A stretch of 64,000 nt of DNA from assembly GCA_032622095.1 (NCBI GenBank), contig CP136065.1:113129195-113193194 (forward strand), given 5' to 3'. Positions 12,830 through 25,072 of the stretch are shown piece by piece. The first letter of the stretch is position 1. Each line of letters opens with the position of its first letter. Made by a program: the position numbers and the translations under genes. Source of the stretch: Siphonodentalium dalli. Lineage: Eukaryota > Mollusca > Scaphopoda > Gadilida > Siphonodentaliidae. The notes beneath the pieces are model-generated. The model saw only the letters and a program-made list of their open reading frames with translations. It was not told the origin of the DNA and searched no databases.

Positions 12830-15800
12830 ATGTCTTCCACAAGATGCTCTTTGAAAATAGGCACATGGAATGCCACAGGTATAATTGGGAGTAGTAGTTA
12901 CCTCAGTCGGTTGTTATCGGACGAGTCGATAGACATTTTCGGAATTAGTGAACATTGGTTACCGGAACACAATGTCTCATTTCTTGAGGCTATCAGCAAA
13001 CATTATTCATATTTCGCTGTTTGCGATTTCTCACATAGAATACCTTTACAGTGTGGCAGGTACAAAGGTGGCGTCTCTCTTTTTGGGCACAAACGCTACG
13101 ATAGCGTAATATCTACTGTAGAGTACAATGATGATCGAATAATTGGAATCCAAATCCAGCTCTCAGAACACAACTATCTTTATATTTTCCAAGTCTATCT
13201 GCCATCGACTAACTATTCGGTCGAATTTTACAAAGAATATCTTGAGAAAGTTTCTGATCTAATAATAGCCTATTCATCTTTAGGTAAAGTCATTTTTATT
13301 GGAGATTTCAACGGAAATCTTGAGAAAACAGACTCGCGTAACCGATGTTTTCGGGATATGCTGAATGCTCGTAGATATATGTCCGCCAACAACTCAATTC
13401 TTTGTGAAGATCGTCTCACAACGTTTGTCCCCGCGGACGGAACATGTGGGACTATCATTGATCATATATTAATACATAATGATGAATTCCACAGAGTAGT
13501 AGTGCTTGATGATCACGGGGAAAACACTTCTAACCACAGGCCAATCCTTATGGAGATTACGTGTGATCGAGTAAATATAAATACTGAAACACGGTGCCCG
13601 ACATGGGACTGGCGAAACTTTCTGGCTAATAATAACATGCTGACATGCTACCATTCTAATCTAGAACAACTTTACCTGTTTGCAATGTGTCTGATACTGA
13701 AATGCTTGACATTGTTTACGATAGAACAGTGGCAGCAATTCAAACTGCAGCTGAATTCACAATCCCGAAAAAATCATTTAAGCCTTTTCTTAAACCATAC
13801 TGGAAGACTTCATTAAAACAATTACACAGAGAAATGCGCTCTTATCGCAGCACATGGTTATCAGAGGGAAGGCCTAGAGGGCACTCGCACCAAAGTTACT
13901 CGTTGTATAAAGAATCAAAGCGATTATTTGAAAAGAATTACGCAAATGCAATTCGAAATTCATAGCTGACCAGAATAATAAATTAGACCAAGCTGCCGAA
14001 ATGGACCAGGAACTATTTTTAAGAAAATTTAATTCGGTTAGATCTAAACGAAAAGAGACAAATAGCAGCATATTTGTGGTTGATGACATCACGCTTAGAA
14101 CACGCAATGAAATAACTGATGCATGGGCAAATTATTATGAAACTTTATAATCCCCGCTTAGGTCCGATGAATTTGACAACTCTTTCTTTAACGACATTAA
14201 TGAACTGGTGTCTGATCTCTTAAATGACCCCGACCGTGGCCCATACGATGACATAATGACATACCCTGTGTCCATGGAAGAACTGACAACGGTCTTAAAA
14301 TCACTGAAAAGAGGCAAAGCTGCCGGCTCAGATTTATTATGTTACGAACACATCATATATGGTGGACATCACTTAATGATACACTTAGCAAAGCTACTCT
14401 CATATATGCTTGGTTTTTTCACATATCCCCAAAAGAGCTAAATTAGGTGTGATTGTGTCGTTGTACAAGGGAGGGGGCAAATCGAAATCAAAGTTCGACA
14501 GTTACCGAGCCATCACCTTACTCCCAGTCATATACAAAATGCTTGAAAGAATCGTTCTGAACCGCATGGAGAGAAACGCCCCTAACCTGATAACAACCCA
14601 CCCTTTACAACACGGTTTTCAAAAAAAAATAAGCTGTCTTATGTCATCATACATAATTCAGGAAAGCATTTCGTATGGGAAAATAATTCACGTCTTTTCG
14701 CATGTTTTCTAGATGTACGCAAAGCCTTTGATACTGTCTGGATCAACAGCCTTCTATACAAGCTTTTTGAACGGGGAGCAAATTGTGGTCTTTTGCGTTT
14801 ATTCAACCAATTCTTAACTGGCGTGAGCTGCAATATACGTCACGAAAATCTTACATCACGTATAATATCTATTAGCCAGGGAACAAGGCAGGGAAGTACC
14901 CTCGCTCCGATTTTCTACGCCATCTACATAGACAGTTTGCTCAGTGAGCTCGAACACTCGAACTTTGGTTTCAGGCTGCGAGATATCAACTGCTCGTCTC
15001 CCACACAGGCAGATGATATGACCCTCCTCTCGCTTTCATCATATGGCATACAAAAAATGTGTAATATATGTGGCAATTACAGTAAAAAATGGCGATTTAT
15101 GTATAACCAACAGAAATGTCAGGTAATTATCTTCAATGAGAAATCGAAATACGCCTCTATCAATCGCACATGGATGCTAAATGGCATAGCAGTTAATAAA
15201 ACGGATTCAGTCACGCACCTGGGCATACCATTACACAAAAGTGACTTTCCAAACACTCTTACAGAAAGTGTCAGCTCAAAAATTCGGTCGACATATCTTA
15301 TGTTAAGCACTGCTGGTCTGTACGCAGGAGGCATAACACCTCAGAGTTCAATGGTAATATATAAATCAGTGGTACTTTCTCGTGGACTTTACGGTTCAGA
15401 ATTTCTCTGTGGCTTATCAGCCTCAAACTTGATCAAGCTCGAAAGAGTTCACAGATTTTGCTTGAAGCGTATTCAGGGCCTACCTGCCCGATGCAGGACC
15501 GATGTCGTTACTGGCCTGCTAGGAACATATCCACTTCAAGTTAGTATTGATGCCAGAAAAATTTCACTCTTTGGAGCCCTTTGTCGACTAACGCCTGGAA
15601 AGGCTTGTAAAACAATCTTTGAAACTAGGCTGTTTGATTACGTTTACTCACAGAACCCGACAACAACTTTTATTGGCGAAGTATTTTCATTACTCGTGAA
15701 ATACAACTTGACTGATGCAGTATATGAGTACATCAGGTCTGGCGTATTTCTCTCGAAAGAGTCGTGGACGGCGCTAACGAGAAATAATATTCGAAACACA

Positions 15801-16289
15801 ACCGAGTCAGATTGGAAAATTAGAACGGAAATTGACCCATCATTCAATCGGTTTCGGAATGTACATGACAACCTAAACATATCTGATCTTTGGCGACTCT
15901 GTCGAAAATTTTCACATAATAAACATTCCTATCTAACCACAGCTCTTGTGATCGATGCAACAACGTACTTAAACGAAGCACTAATCCAGTGTCCTAACTG
16001 CTATAAAATGTACCTTGATAAAGTACAGCACGTTCTCATTGAATGCAGTTCCCTGACATCACTACGAAATAATATGTTTTTTGATATTATTGATCGTTAT
16101 GGCGTAGAATGTTTTATCAAGATTGATGATCTTTCAATGGACGAAATGATCTTGCTTCATTTGACTCATATTACTGGTGATATGTGTACAGCAGTTGATG
16201 ATATAGACGTCTTTCTGGACTTCATGGTAACGATTACTGCCAAATTATGGATGTGGTACAATGCACTCTTGCAGAGAAATATTTCCTAG
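12830..16289 (+). pseudogene. LINE ORF2: AP endonuclease and reverse transcriptase, frameshifted
   Basis: The ATG is at 12,830. Endonuclease motifs appear in order: GTWNATG (~12,859), SEHW (~12,946), GDFN (~13,301) and NHRPI (~13,532). The frame shifts near 13,675, again near 13,958, and at about 14,425 and 14,640-14,715, with a TAA near 14,148, so the enzyme cannot be made. RT motifs still visible are YKGGGKSKSKFDSYRAITLL (from ~14,463), DVRKAFDTVW (~14,713), GTRQGSTLAPIFYAIYID (from ~14,881) and QADDM at 15,006-15,020, where F/YADD is usual. A C-terminal cysteine/histidine cluster, CPNCYKMYL...HVLIEC (~15,988-16,050), resembles the zinc knuckle seen at the end of some LINE ORF2s. The last stretch, 14,793-16,289, is open for 498 codons. 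Confidence 0.88.
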
Positions 16290-16317
16290 TCCATTGAATA
16301 ATACAAATCAGTCAGCC

Positions 16318-16676
16318 CATCATCATCATCATCATTATCATCATCGTCGTCGTCGTCACCACCATCGACATAATCATCGTCATCATCATCGCCGTCGTCC
16401 ATGTCATCATCATAATCTTCATCGTCGTCGTCGCCACCGTCATCATTGACGTCATCGTCATAATCTAATTTCCTCATCTTCAACATCATCTTCATCATCA
16501 TGTACATCATCATCATCGTCATCATCATCATTATCATTATCATCATCATCATCAATATAGTCATCTTCTTCCTCGTGTTCAACATTAACATCGTCATCAT
16601 CGATCAACGTCGTCGTTCTCAACATCATCCCAATCATCATCATCATCATCATCATCATCGTCAGTATATCCACCAT
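16318..16676. repeat. (TCA/TCG)n microsatellite in the LINE 3' region
   Basis: Imperfect ATC/TCA/TCG triplets run for about 350 bp. The D/M-, H- and I-rich ORFs here are translation of this repeat, not genes. Confidence 0.95.
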
Positions 16677-16830
16677 TGTAGAAATGTAAATACGTCTTGC
16701 TTATCATATTTATTTGTGTTGTTTCTATAAAATTTAATAATGATATCTATTCATTATGTTGTGCATAACAATGTTATATTCTTTGTAAAATCTTCAATAT
16801 CTGGAGGAAATAAAGATATAATAATAAATA

Positions 16831-17510
16831 ATATCCCCCGTATTAAAACATTAAGATATTTTAACGTGAAAATTGGATAAATTTTAACATCCAGTGGTCT
16901 AACTCCAGACAAATAATACATACAGCTACGGGCAAGAGACCAGGACACACCGGGCCCACCATGGTTGTTCGGCCCGGTGTGAGAAAATTTTGAAAACTAT
17001 ACGAGAAAATCGCAAATCCTAGCATCTAGACTGGCCTCAACAGAAGCTTTCCTAGTGTTGGAAATTTCAAACTGCATACTCCCCCTCAGGTTGGAAAATT
17101 CTCCATTTTCCATTTCAGTCCACAAGTTTGACCAAATGTAGTAAAATATTGTTTTGTTAAACTAATTAGCAGTTTTTATTGGCCACGGGGGAGGGACAAT
17201 GACACACCGGGCAGACCATGGTTCGGCCCGGTGTGCGAAATATTTTTAATCTGAACAAGAAAGTCGCAAAATCCTAGCATCTAGACTAGCATCAAGTTTT
17301 CTTAGAGTTGGAAATTTCCAACCTGACACCCCACTTAGGTTGGAAATTTTCCAACTGATGACAATTCCAATGACAATGTTGAACAAATGTATCACAATAT
17401 TGTTTTTTTAAATTACACTTAGCAGTTATTGACTGGCCACGGGGGAGTGACCAGGACACAAGCTTTCCAAGTGTTGGAAATTTCCAACCTATCACCCCCC
17501 TTAAGGTTGG
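16831..17510. repeat. 680-bp direct repeat, right copy
   Basis: It starts directly after the AT-rich LINE tail with ATATCCCCCG, the same point as 11,051, and continues past 17,510 into the remainder of the hAT element. Confidence 0.9.
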
Positions 17511-17770
17511 AAAATTCCAACGGATGACCATTTCAGTCCAAAATTTTGACAAAAAATAGGAAAATATGCAAATATTGGTCCAAAAACAATTAATTCCCCC
17601 CAATAAATTGTTTGAAAATCAAACTATAAGAATATTTTCAACCTATTGTTGGTGTGAAATTTCCAACTAATGTTTTGGCAGGTATGAAATTTCCAACTGT
17701 TGAAAATTTTGACCAAAGTTGGGGGGTGAGACACCCCCCCCCCAACCCCCCCCCTGTCGCCACGTCTCTG

Positions 17771-17778
17771 GTTGTAGG
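17771..17778. repeat. 8-bp target-site duplication, right (GTTGTAGG)
   Basis: Identical to 10,835-10,842. Confidence 0.9.
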
Positions 17779-17796
17779 TCGTGTAAGTGACAGGTA

Positions 17797-18255
17797 ATAT
17801 ATGGATTATATCTCAAATACAGAGAGTGAACACAATTTGACTATAGCCACCATGCCCGTTCAGCAATTCAAAATCCTGTTCATCGACTACAGCTCAGCAG
17901 ATTCCCCCGAACATTTTAACTCAATCACAACGAAGATGATAGGTTATATGTTGGGCAAATGACTTGTAATTGATGGGGTATGCATCAATACACCGATGGA
18001 CGACCTCCGCCCTAGTTTAGCAGTTCAAAATCCCGTTCAGCAGTCCATCGGCTTCAATTCAGCAGATTCTCCCTAACAGTTTAACTCAATTATAACAAAT
18101 ATATCGGGTTAGATATTGTGCGAATGACTTGTAATCGATGGAATGTAATCAAATACAGGGAGCAGAATCCATTTTACCGCCATGTCTGTTCAGCAGTTCA
18201 TAATCCCGTTCACCAGTGCAATTCAGCAGATTCTCCCGAACGTAATTAAAGTGAT
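17797..18255. repeat. Diverged tandem repeat, about 160-170 bp x 3
   Basis: The words CAGTTCAAAATCCCGTTCA, CAGCAGATTCTCCC and ATGACTTGTAATCGATG recur in the same order at about 17,858, 18,016 and 18,187. Confidence 0.65.
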
Positions 18256-18815
18256 GTGAAACACTCCAGCAGGGTGATTGAATAGAAATAGAGAATAATC
18301 TTGTTCAAAGTAGTAATTTTTACAAATTTATATCCAACTTGACAACACACACCGTCATTCTTATATTTTAATTAATTGCAGTGACCCTTGATGGGGAAAT
18401 TGTTTTCGTTAGTTTATCGCAGATAGTTGCGTCCCGAATCAAGTAGTAAATATTTACAATTGAGCGTAGTTCAAACGATGTTTTCTATGGAGTGGTAGGG
18501 TCGTTTAGCTTCAGATTTTCGGCGATGTTAGTAGAATGTTACATTTCCCCAGTTGGCTTAGTGTCTGAATACTAACTTATCAGTGTTATACACCCGAACA
18601 AGTACATAACATGTCTTTAAGGGAGAGACACACGTTTAAAAAAATAAAAAATAAAACAAAATACAGCCTAAAATGGCAAGATATTTTCGACAAAGAATTT
18701 CTCTGGATCTATTTGACGAAATATCTTGATTTTCACATATCATGATCTTCATTGTATATAGAATATGAGCAATTATTAAGAGACGATAAAAACATTGGAT
18801 TTGAATAGATTTGAG
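18256..18815. other. No recognised feature
   Basis: AT-rich flank between the tandem repeat and the long-TIR element. Confidence 0.4.
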
Positions 18816-18821
18816 AGGTTG

Positions 18822-19417
18822 TATGGGCGGCCATTCGGTCGGAAATTACATGAAATAAAAGTTAATGGTGGTTTGTGAAAACAATAGTCTCTATTTTCAA
18901 ACCAATATTCTCTATTTTCAAACCAATAGTCGTTCTTGGATTCAATAAGAGACAGTTCCGTTTTAATAGATATAGATTCCTAATCAATGTTGACCGATGC
19001 AAAATTAATGATCTATTTTAATTTAATAGTATTCATTGTTCAACTAATATCTAATAACACACAATTAGTAAGATTCGCGCATATTCAATAAACGTACATT
19101 CCGTTTCAATAGCCATATTTTCTCAATCAATAAAGATATTTCAAACCAATAGACGATTTCCCACGATCAATGATTATCGTTATAAAACTAATAGACCTTA
19201 TTGTCATTCTTATATTTAATAGATATAAATTATCACCAATGCACAATTAATAACGTTCGTATTCGAATCAATATCTAATAGCGGAATCAACTATTTCCGG
19301 TGAAACCAATGACTAAAAATGCAGAATTAATGGACGTCTACAGAATTAATAGCTTCCGTTTACAAACCAATGAACAATACTTGAATTACTAGTTAATTCT
19401 TTAATTAACGCTAGGGG
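18822..19417. repeat. Left long inverted repeat with internal submotifs
   Basis: Besides pairing with 25,073-25,703, the arm is built of loosely periodic words around AAACCAATAG, CAATAGAC and AATTAATAG, spaced about 25-35 bp, on both strands. Confidence 0.8.
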
Positions 19418-20548
19418 CGCTGGCCACCAATTATGATGGAGTCACCTAACCGCAAAATCCGTGACGTCAACATGGGATATCCCGCGAGCCAAAAAAAAAA
19501 TGCATGTTCTCGAACATTTTCGCGTCAGAAAGTGACCATGAACATGAAAACTGCGATGATATACGGACTGTGGACTATATCCTGTACCTGTAGCAGATAC
19601 CGAAGATGCATTTGAGAGCTTGTTTTTAAATATTGACCCAGAATGCCGACGAAGATCTGATTTGCGAATCTATACTTGCTTCCGGAATTTCAACTTTTAC
19701 CTCACAATTGGACAAACCTCCCATTCAAACATCTCATTCTGATTTATCATCTGTATTGCCTTCCAGAGCACAACAATAACAAAATAGAGAACGAATCAAG
19801 TGTATCATTATATTTTACAACCAACATAAAAGTGCTTAGAATAGATAATATATTGGCACTTGTCAATCATTCCAACATTAATAAAATAGTGACATTCTTC
19901 AAATACAAATTTTCTCACTGATAAGAAGCAATCTCATGTTGGATCATCTCTGGAAGGCGCTACACACTATATCTCACATAACTTCTCACCATGTAAATAA
20001 GTTTGTACCGTCATCTTGATCACATGTGTGTTACAATGTTGTATTAGGAGAGGGGCTTCATAAGTTGCAAAAACTTGTGCCCCAATCCCTTTTGTATATT
20101 TTGCAAATAAAATATGTTTCAAGTCAAAGAAGATCTGAAGATAGTCGCGAGGCCAGCGAGACAGAAATTCAGTGCCAGCAATCATTGAATCGATCAAATT
20201 ATACAACCAGACAACTATCAAATTATCAATGTCATTCATTGTTGACGACGATTGTCATTATACATAATAACTGATTGTTATTCAACTTATTCTACAAATG
20301 AAGAATCTATATATAATTTAAAAAAAAAAAAAATCTAAGAAAACCTAAGGAAAATTAAGCAACCGAATTTGAGGACTGTATGATGTTGATGTTTCACTGT
20401 CAGTATCTATAACTCATTCACTGTCAGTATTACTGTGATTGTCACTGTTCCCAGTGTTGCAGGGATTGTCTGTCAAAATCCGGTGGAGAACTTAGGATGT
20501 GTGTGACAAGTACTAACAACAACAGCAATATGAATATGATTATGTCAA

Positions 20549-20572
20549 CAACAACAACAACAACATCTCTAA
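20549..20572. repeat. (CAA)n microsatellite
   Basis: Run of AAC/CAA triplets. Confidence 0.85.
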
Positions 20573-21087
20573 CACCGTAAGATAATCGTTCGATCTACTG
20601 CGTACTAGCACTGTACATTGCGACGACGTCTTCTTAAAAACAAGCATTGAGTGGAACCGCTTCGAACAGTCAGATGTTGATTCAGGCGATCGGTCATACT
20701 GAATGTCTGAAGGATTTATTAAATATGGATTCTATTTTCTAGACGTTGCATACGAGTGTCGTGGGATAGGATTCTGAACATTGCTGGATCAAGTAAACCT
20801 GACAATGCGAAGAGCACTTCAGAACTCAATCATAAGCCAACTAGAACAGAGGTCGTGTCAACTTACAGGTTGCATTATACATGCATATATTGTGACTACA
20901 TAAATGATATATACAACTGCAGTGACTTCTTCATTATTTCAGTATTCGATACCATAACCATGGTCGTTCCATGCCATAGTTTTTGGTTTTACATACCGGT
21001 ACCGGATTGTTTGGTTACTTTTTTTTATTTCGTACTTTGTAGAAAATCATTTATTTGTTTCCATATGGTGTGACATACATGTAGTAA

Positions 21088-21200
21088 CATGGTACGAAAT
21101 GACCAATTGATTTCCTACATGGTACGAAACGACCAAACAATAAGGTCCGAAACTACCAAAAATATGGTACGAAACTACCAAAAATGTGGTACGAAATGAC
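21088..21200. repeat. Short tandem repeat around GGTACGAAACGACCAA
   Basis: Five variants of [C/A]ATGGTACGAAA(T/C)(G/T)ACCAA are spaced 20-30 bp. The same word recurs at about 22,706-22,740. Confidence 0.7.
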
Positions 21201-21294
21201 TTAAGACGATACAAAACGTCCGGTACCCATTTATATCTCCTCGGCAAGGGGAACAACCAGACAGCGACCCTGTAGACTAGCAGCACCAACATCG

Positions 21295-21412
21295 TTGGTT
21301 TGATATTAGGCCCTATATCACCCTGAGGTAACCTCATATCACAATCAGCCTGACGTCGAAGGCTGATATGAGGCTACTGAGGGCTGAAATCAGGCCTGTA
21401 ATATCAAACCAA
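21295..21412. repeat. 118-bp hairpin
   Basis: TTGGTTTGATATTAGGCC at the left pairs with GGCCTGTAATATCAAACCAA at the right. Pairing continues through CCTCATATCA...CAGCC around the centre near 21,353. Confidence 0.8.
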
Positions 21413-22044
21413 CCAAGTAATACCCTATCTATTAATTACGGTAGTTCGCCTCTTAGTAACAGTGTAATATTGACAACTATTTCAAATGAGTGACATCACA
21501 AAAATTTGGTATATATGCCTTATCTAACAGTGAAATAGAATTACACCATGTCATAAAGCCATTCCGTGAATTACTCAGATCGTGATGTCATAAAATCATA
21601 CATGTATTACTCTTAATTAGTGATGTCGTAAAAATGATATTACTCGATTTAGGGCAAATTGAAGTGATATTCACCTAAGTACAAATGGAGTTTGATAACA
21701 AGCCATACCGTGCAAAAATGGCATATCTAATTAATAATTTTCGAACAAATTTTGGACCGATATACATGTACCCTGTAGCCATCTGTAGGAAACTTCCTTC
21801 AAATGGGGTGCTGTCGGAACATACATGTATCAAGGTGGACCCCCTCCCCAATGGGAGACTCTCTATCCATGCCCATTGGAAATAAATTATAATGTGCATT
21901 GGATGAATAGCCAATAGGTTGCTGCATTTAATACCATGGAAGTTTGACATAGAGATGTTTCGCGCACCAGGGTTCTGGACATTTCATACCAGTTCCTGTA
22001 TCATTTCGACAATTCGTACCTTTGAGTATACCGGTATTATTATT

Positions 22045-22435
22045 TTTTAAATGACATTAAAGGTACCCAGTCCGATTCGATGGTTCCCATATCATCAGAT
22101 TTCAACCACAACAACAACACCATTTTTTGAAATGCCACTTCGTTTACCAGAATCGATTAATGCCCCAAAAATAATGCCAACCAGTCAAATATATAGTATA
22201 CAATTGCCCAAAACCTGTTATTTATCAACATTTTGTTCAATGAAATTTTACGGGTTTGTCAAATATCTGACACAAAAAAAGCCACTTGCTTTTAGAGTTA
22301 TCCATCTTCATCCGTCCTCTTTCGACTTTTTATTGGGCTATCTAAATTATCGATGGTGAAAAATAATAGATTTCAAAAATCGATATCTGATCACTCTCAG
22401 CTTTGATGGGTTGGTTCCTCAACTCAAATCAAATA
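22045..22435. repeat. Dispersed repeat, plus-strand copy
   Basis: It is the reverse complement of sequence at 54,225-54,400 plus 55,480-55,690. Shared words are GATATCATCAGATTTC-like, CAACAACAACA, TTATCAACATTTTGTTC, GAGTTATCCATCTTCATCCG and CAAAAATCGATATCTGATCA. Confidence 0.75.
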
Positions 22436-23067
22436 TGTTTTACCCCGAAGCCAAGGAAATAGTAATATTCAAGCGTTAATTCGGATTATGCATCTTTAAC
22501 TTTGTCGCGACAATTTCAATTTGTTCATTTTGTTTCGCAAAAAAAAAGAAAAAATTATGTTAACATGTAAATGTCGGGTTGTCATCATCACGAACGTTAA
22601 ATCCTGAACATGTTCGCTTTCATTAAGTTAACACGATTAAAATAATTTTTCACATACGAATGACCAATCATCATTTTTGGGAATCAACGAAACATACCAA
22701 TATATGTTGTGAAATGACCAAAAACATGGTACGAAACAATTAAATGTGTCATTCAAATCAAGGGTACAAACTGGCCATAGTAGGAAAAGTCGTTTGAGCC
22801 ATCCAACAGACCTGGGTGAATCGCCGGGCGATCGGTCTTCCACAGTAAGGATGCATCTGGGAAGAGGGAAGTCAATCTAATTAACTGTTATCTATAACCA
22901 ATACTTAAAAACAATAACAATTTATTCTGATTTCTTTTGAAACACACAGAATAATTATTTACTGAGAATATTCAATATAAACATGTACAAATTCTCAAAC
23001 AAAGGGAATTTCAATGTTCAAGAAATTTAGAGTCCCCTCTTACTATGGGAGGCTCTTTTCACATTTA

Positions 23068-23250
23068 TTATTTATTTGCGCTCAAGCACAAATATTAAGC
23101 GCAAATATTTGCGCTTAAGCATAAATCATTTGGGCTTAAGCGAATGTCATTTGCGCTTAAGCACAAATATGTGTCTATCAATTTGTTTGCGCTTAAGCGA
23201 AAATCATTTGTGCTTAAGTGTAAATGATTTGCGCTTAAGTGCAAATACCT
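23068..23250. repeat. ~23-bp tandem repeat of GCGCTTAAGC palindromes
   Basis: Eight or so units of [G/T]TGCGCTTAAGC[A/G]-AAAT-CATT are present. The core GCTTAAGC is self-complementary. Diverged units recur at 24,237-24,297, on the other side of the palindrome cluster. Confidence 0.8.
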
Positions 23251-23359
23251 AACACTCCCTTACTTCCCTCTGATTGTGAATGATGGAGTCCATCTCATAG
23301 TATATTATTATGGGCCCATAGTAGTAGCCCATACAGACTCTAAAGTTGAAAAGTCAAAA

Positions 23360-23700
23360 GCATCTCTCTCTCTCTGGTGTCCCAAAAATTGGTGCCTCAC
23401 TCCCAAAGCTCTAGTATATTTTATTAAAGGGACATCTCCTGAAGAAATATATACCATTTCCATGGTCATAGAAGGGGAATTAGGGGTTACTGGGGGCTTG
23501 CTTCCCTCGTGGTGTACTTATTGAATAGAAATAGGGGGAAAACATATTTTCATATTATCAGCATCCCTGTCCCTAAGAATTTGTGTCTCCATCCCTGAGA
23601 TCTAGTACATTTTATAAAAGAGACATATCCTGTACAGATCTATACCATTTCCATGGTCATAAAAGGTATCTAGGGATCACTGGGGATTGCTTCCCTCATA
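23360..23700. repeat. Diverged tandem duplication (~185 bp x 2)
   Basis: The ordered words CTAGTA(C/T)ATTTTAT, ATACCATTTCCATGGTCATA, GGG(A/T)TACTGGGG and TTGCTTCCCTC occur at about 23,410-23,510 and 23,600-23,695. Confidence 0.75.
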
Positions 23701-23707
23701 TGATGGG

Positions 23708-24195
23708 CCTATATAGACCTGAGTGCAAGCCTGCAAATAGCGTGTCTGTCATTTGCAGAATGAGGTCCCCAGAGGGTGAATTTAGTGACGATACCCCGCA
23801 TAGCGGGCTAGCATCACTAAATTCACCCTCTGGGGACCTCATTTTGCTTAGGCCCTCAACTGCTATGGCAGATCTAGGATCAGATTGAAGTTCCCCTGTT
23901 GAAGTTGGTGATGTTCACCCATTGGGAGTCTCGATTATGGATTTTATCTTCTGCAAATTAGGCGATATAGAAACTTCCCAGATGGGAAAACTTAACTAAA
24001 AACAATGTTAATTTGATACCATAGTTACTTCCCAGAGATGATGCCTAAGCAGAATGAGGTCCACAGAGGGTGAATTTAGTTATGCTAGCCCGCTATGCAG
24101 GGTAGCATCACTAAATTCACCCTCTGGGACCTCATTCTGCAAATTACAGACACGCTATTTGCAGGCATGCTTGAGTGATGTGTTAGGCCTATGCC
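23708..24195. repeat. Nested palindromes (two hairpins inside a larger inverted repeat)
   Basis: Outer arms: GCAAGCCTGCAAATAGCGTG near 23,727 and its complement near 24,151. Inside are two 85-bp hairpins, 23,759-23,842 and 24,052-24,137. Each is built from AATGAGGTCC, CAGAGGGTGAATTTAGT and their complements, around a GC-rich loop. Confidence 0.85.
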
Positions 24196-25072
24196 ATTTA
24201 AAATTAATTCAGGGAGATCAATGCATTAATTTCTATTTGCACTTAAGCGCGAATGATTTGTGATTAAACGTAAATTATTTGCACTTAAGCGCAAAAATTC
24301 ATAAGTAATTGTATGTCATAATTTGCAAAGTTCTGTCAAATTCTTGTTAAAATATGACTAGATTCATAACGGTGATATTTGGTTAAATTTCATACCGAGT
24401 TATGTATAATCGAATTATTGAGGGATCGGGAGGGACTTGGATCATAGGAATGACATATATTCATTGCTCCAATTATCTCTTAACATGAGCAATACAAAAT
24501 GAAGTCACATTTCCGAACCAGTTCCATACAGCAGAACCTGATCTAGAAGATATTAGCGAAAAAACGTCAAATTCCCTCTTTCAGCTGTCATTTTGACGAC
24601 CATCTTGGGCGGGGAGTTCCAATTTTACCCTAAAAATGTGGCATTATATCTCTCAGAGTCATACGTACAGAATATGCCTAATTTTAAATCGTATATTTCA
24701 TGGTAAGATTACTTGCGACATTTAGTAAATTATATAACCACGAAACACTCTTTAAATTTGGAAAACCCCTTAAAAGAGGGGTTAAAGTGAAATTCCAGCT
24801 TGGCTCCATATCTAATACCAATACGTATGTAAATATGTATATATGTGCAAAGTTTCATGCTTTAGTCAGACAATTTTAATAATTGTCTTGAAATTTTTAT
24901 TTAATCTACTCCATGTGCTATAGTGGACCATAGTGAATATTTATCGTCGTTTGATTTGCACGAGTGAACCACTGCAAATCGTCACACCGACATGACATTG
25001 GGAATTCCCATGTTTATTTATATATTTTTGACGTCACAAGAATAAAGTTTCTTCAAACATCGCCATCAGAGA

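Larger units (their letters stand above)
11731..16830 (+). mobile_element. 5'-truncated non-LTR retrotransposon (LINE)
   Basis: It holds two coding regions in LINE order, ORF1 (esterase-like plus RRM) and ORF2 (APE endonuclease plus reverse transcriptase). It begins inside ORF1, lacks any 5' UTR, and ends in a TCA-rich microsatellite followed by an AATAATAAATAAT-type tail at about 16,806-16,830. It is nested in the hAT element and bounded on both sides by the same 680-bp sequence. The domain order fits the CR1/L2/Jockey-like part of LINE diversity; the clade cannot be fixed by eye. Confidence 0.9.
10843..17770. mobile_element. hAT-type non-autonomous transposon, carrying a nested LINE
   Basis: The termini are CAGGGACGTGGC on the left and GCCACGTCTCTG on the right, an imperfect 12-bp TIR. 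The perfect 8-bp TSD GTTGTAGG and the CAGGG start are typical of the hAT superfamily. The interior holds repeated GGTTGGAAATTTCCAAC words, C/G homopolymer runs at about 10,871-10,888, and no transposase. The uninterrupted length, judged from the related copy at 53,114-54,216, is about 1.1 kb. The excess is the LINE at 11,731-16,830 plus one copy of a 680-bp duplication. Confidence 0.88.

Noticed and set aside
16261-16730. His-, Met/Asp- and Ile-rich ORFs
   Set aside because: Translation of the TCA/TCG microsatellite in the LINE 3' region.
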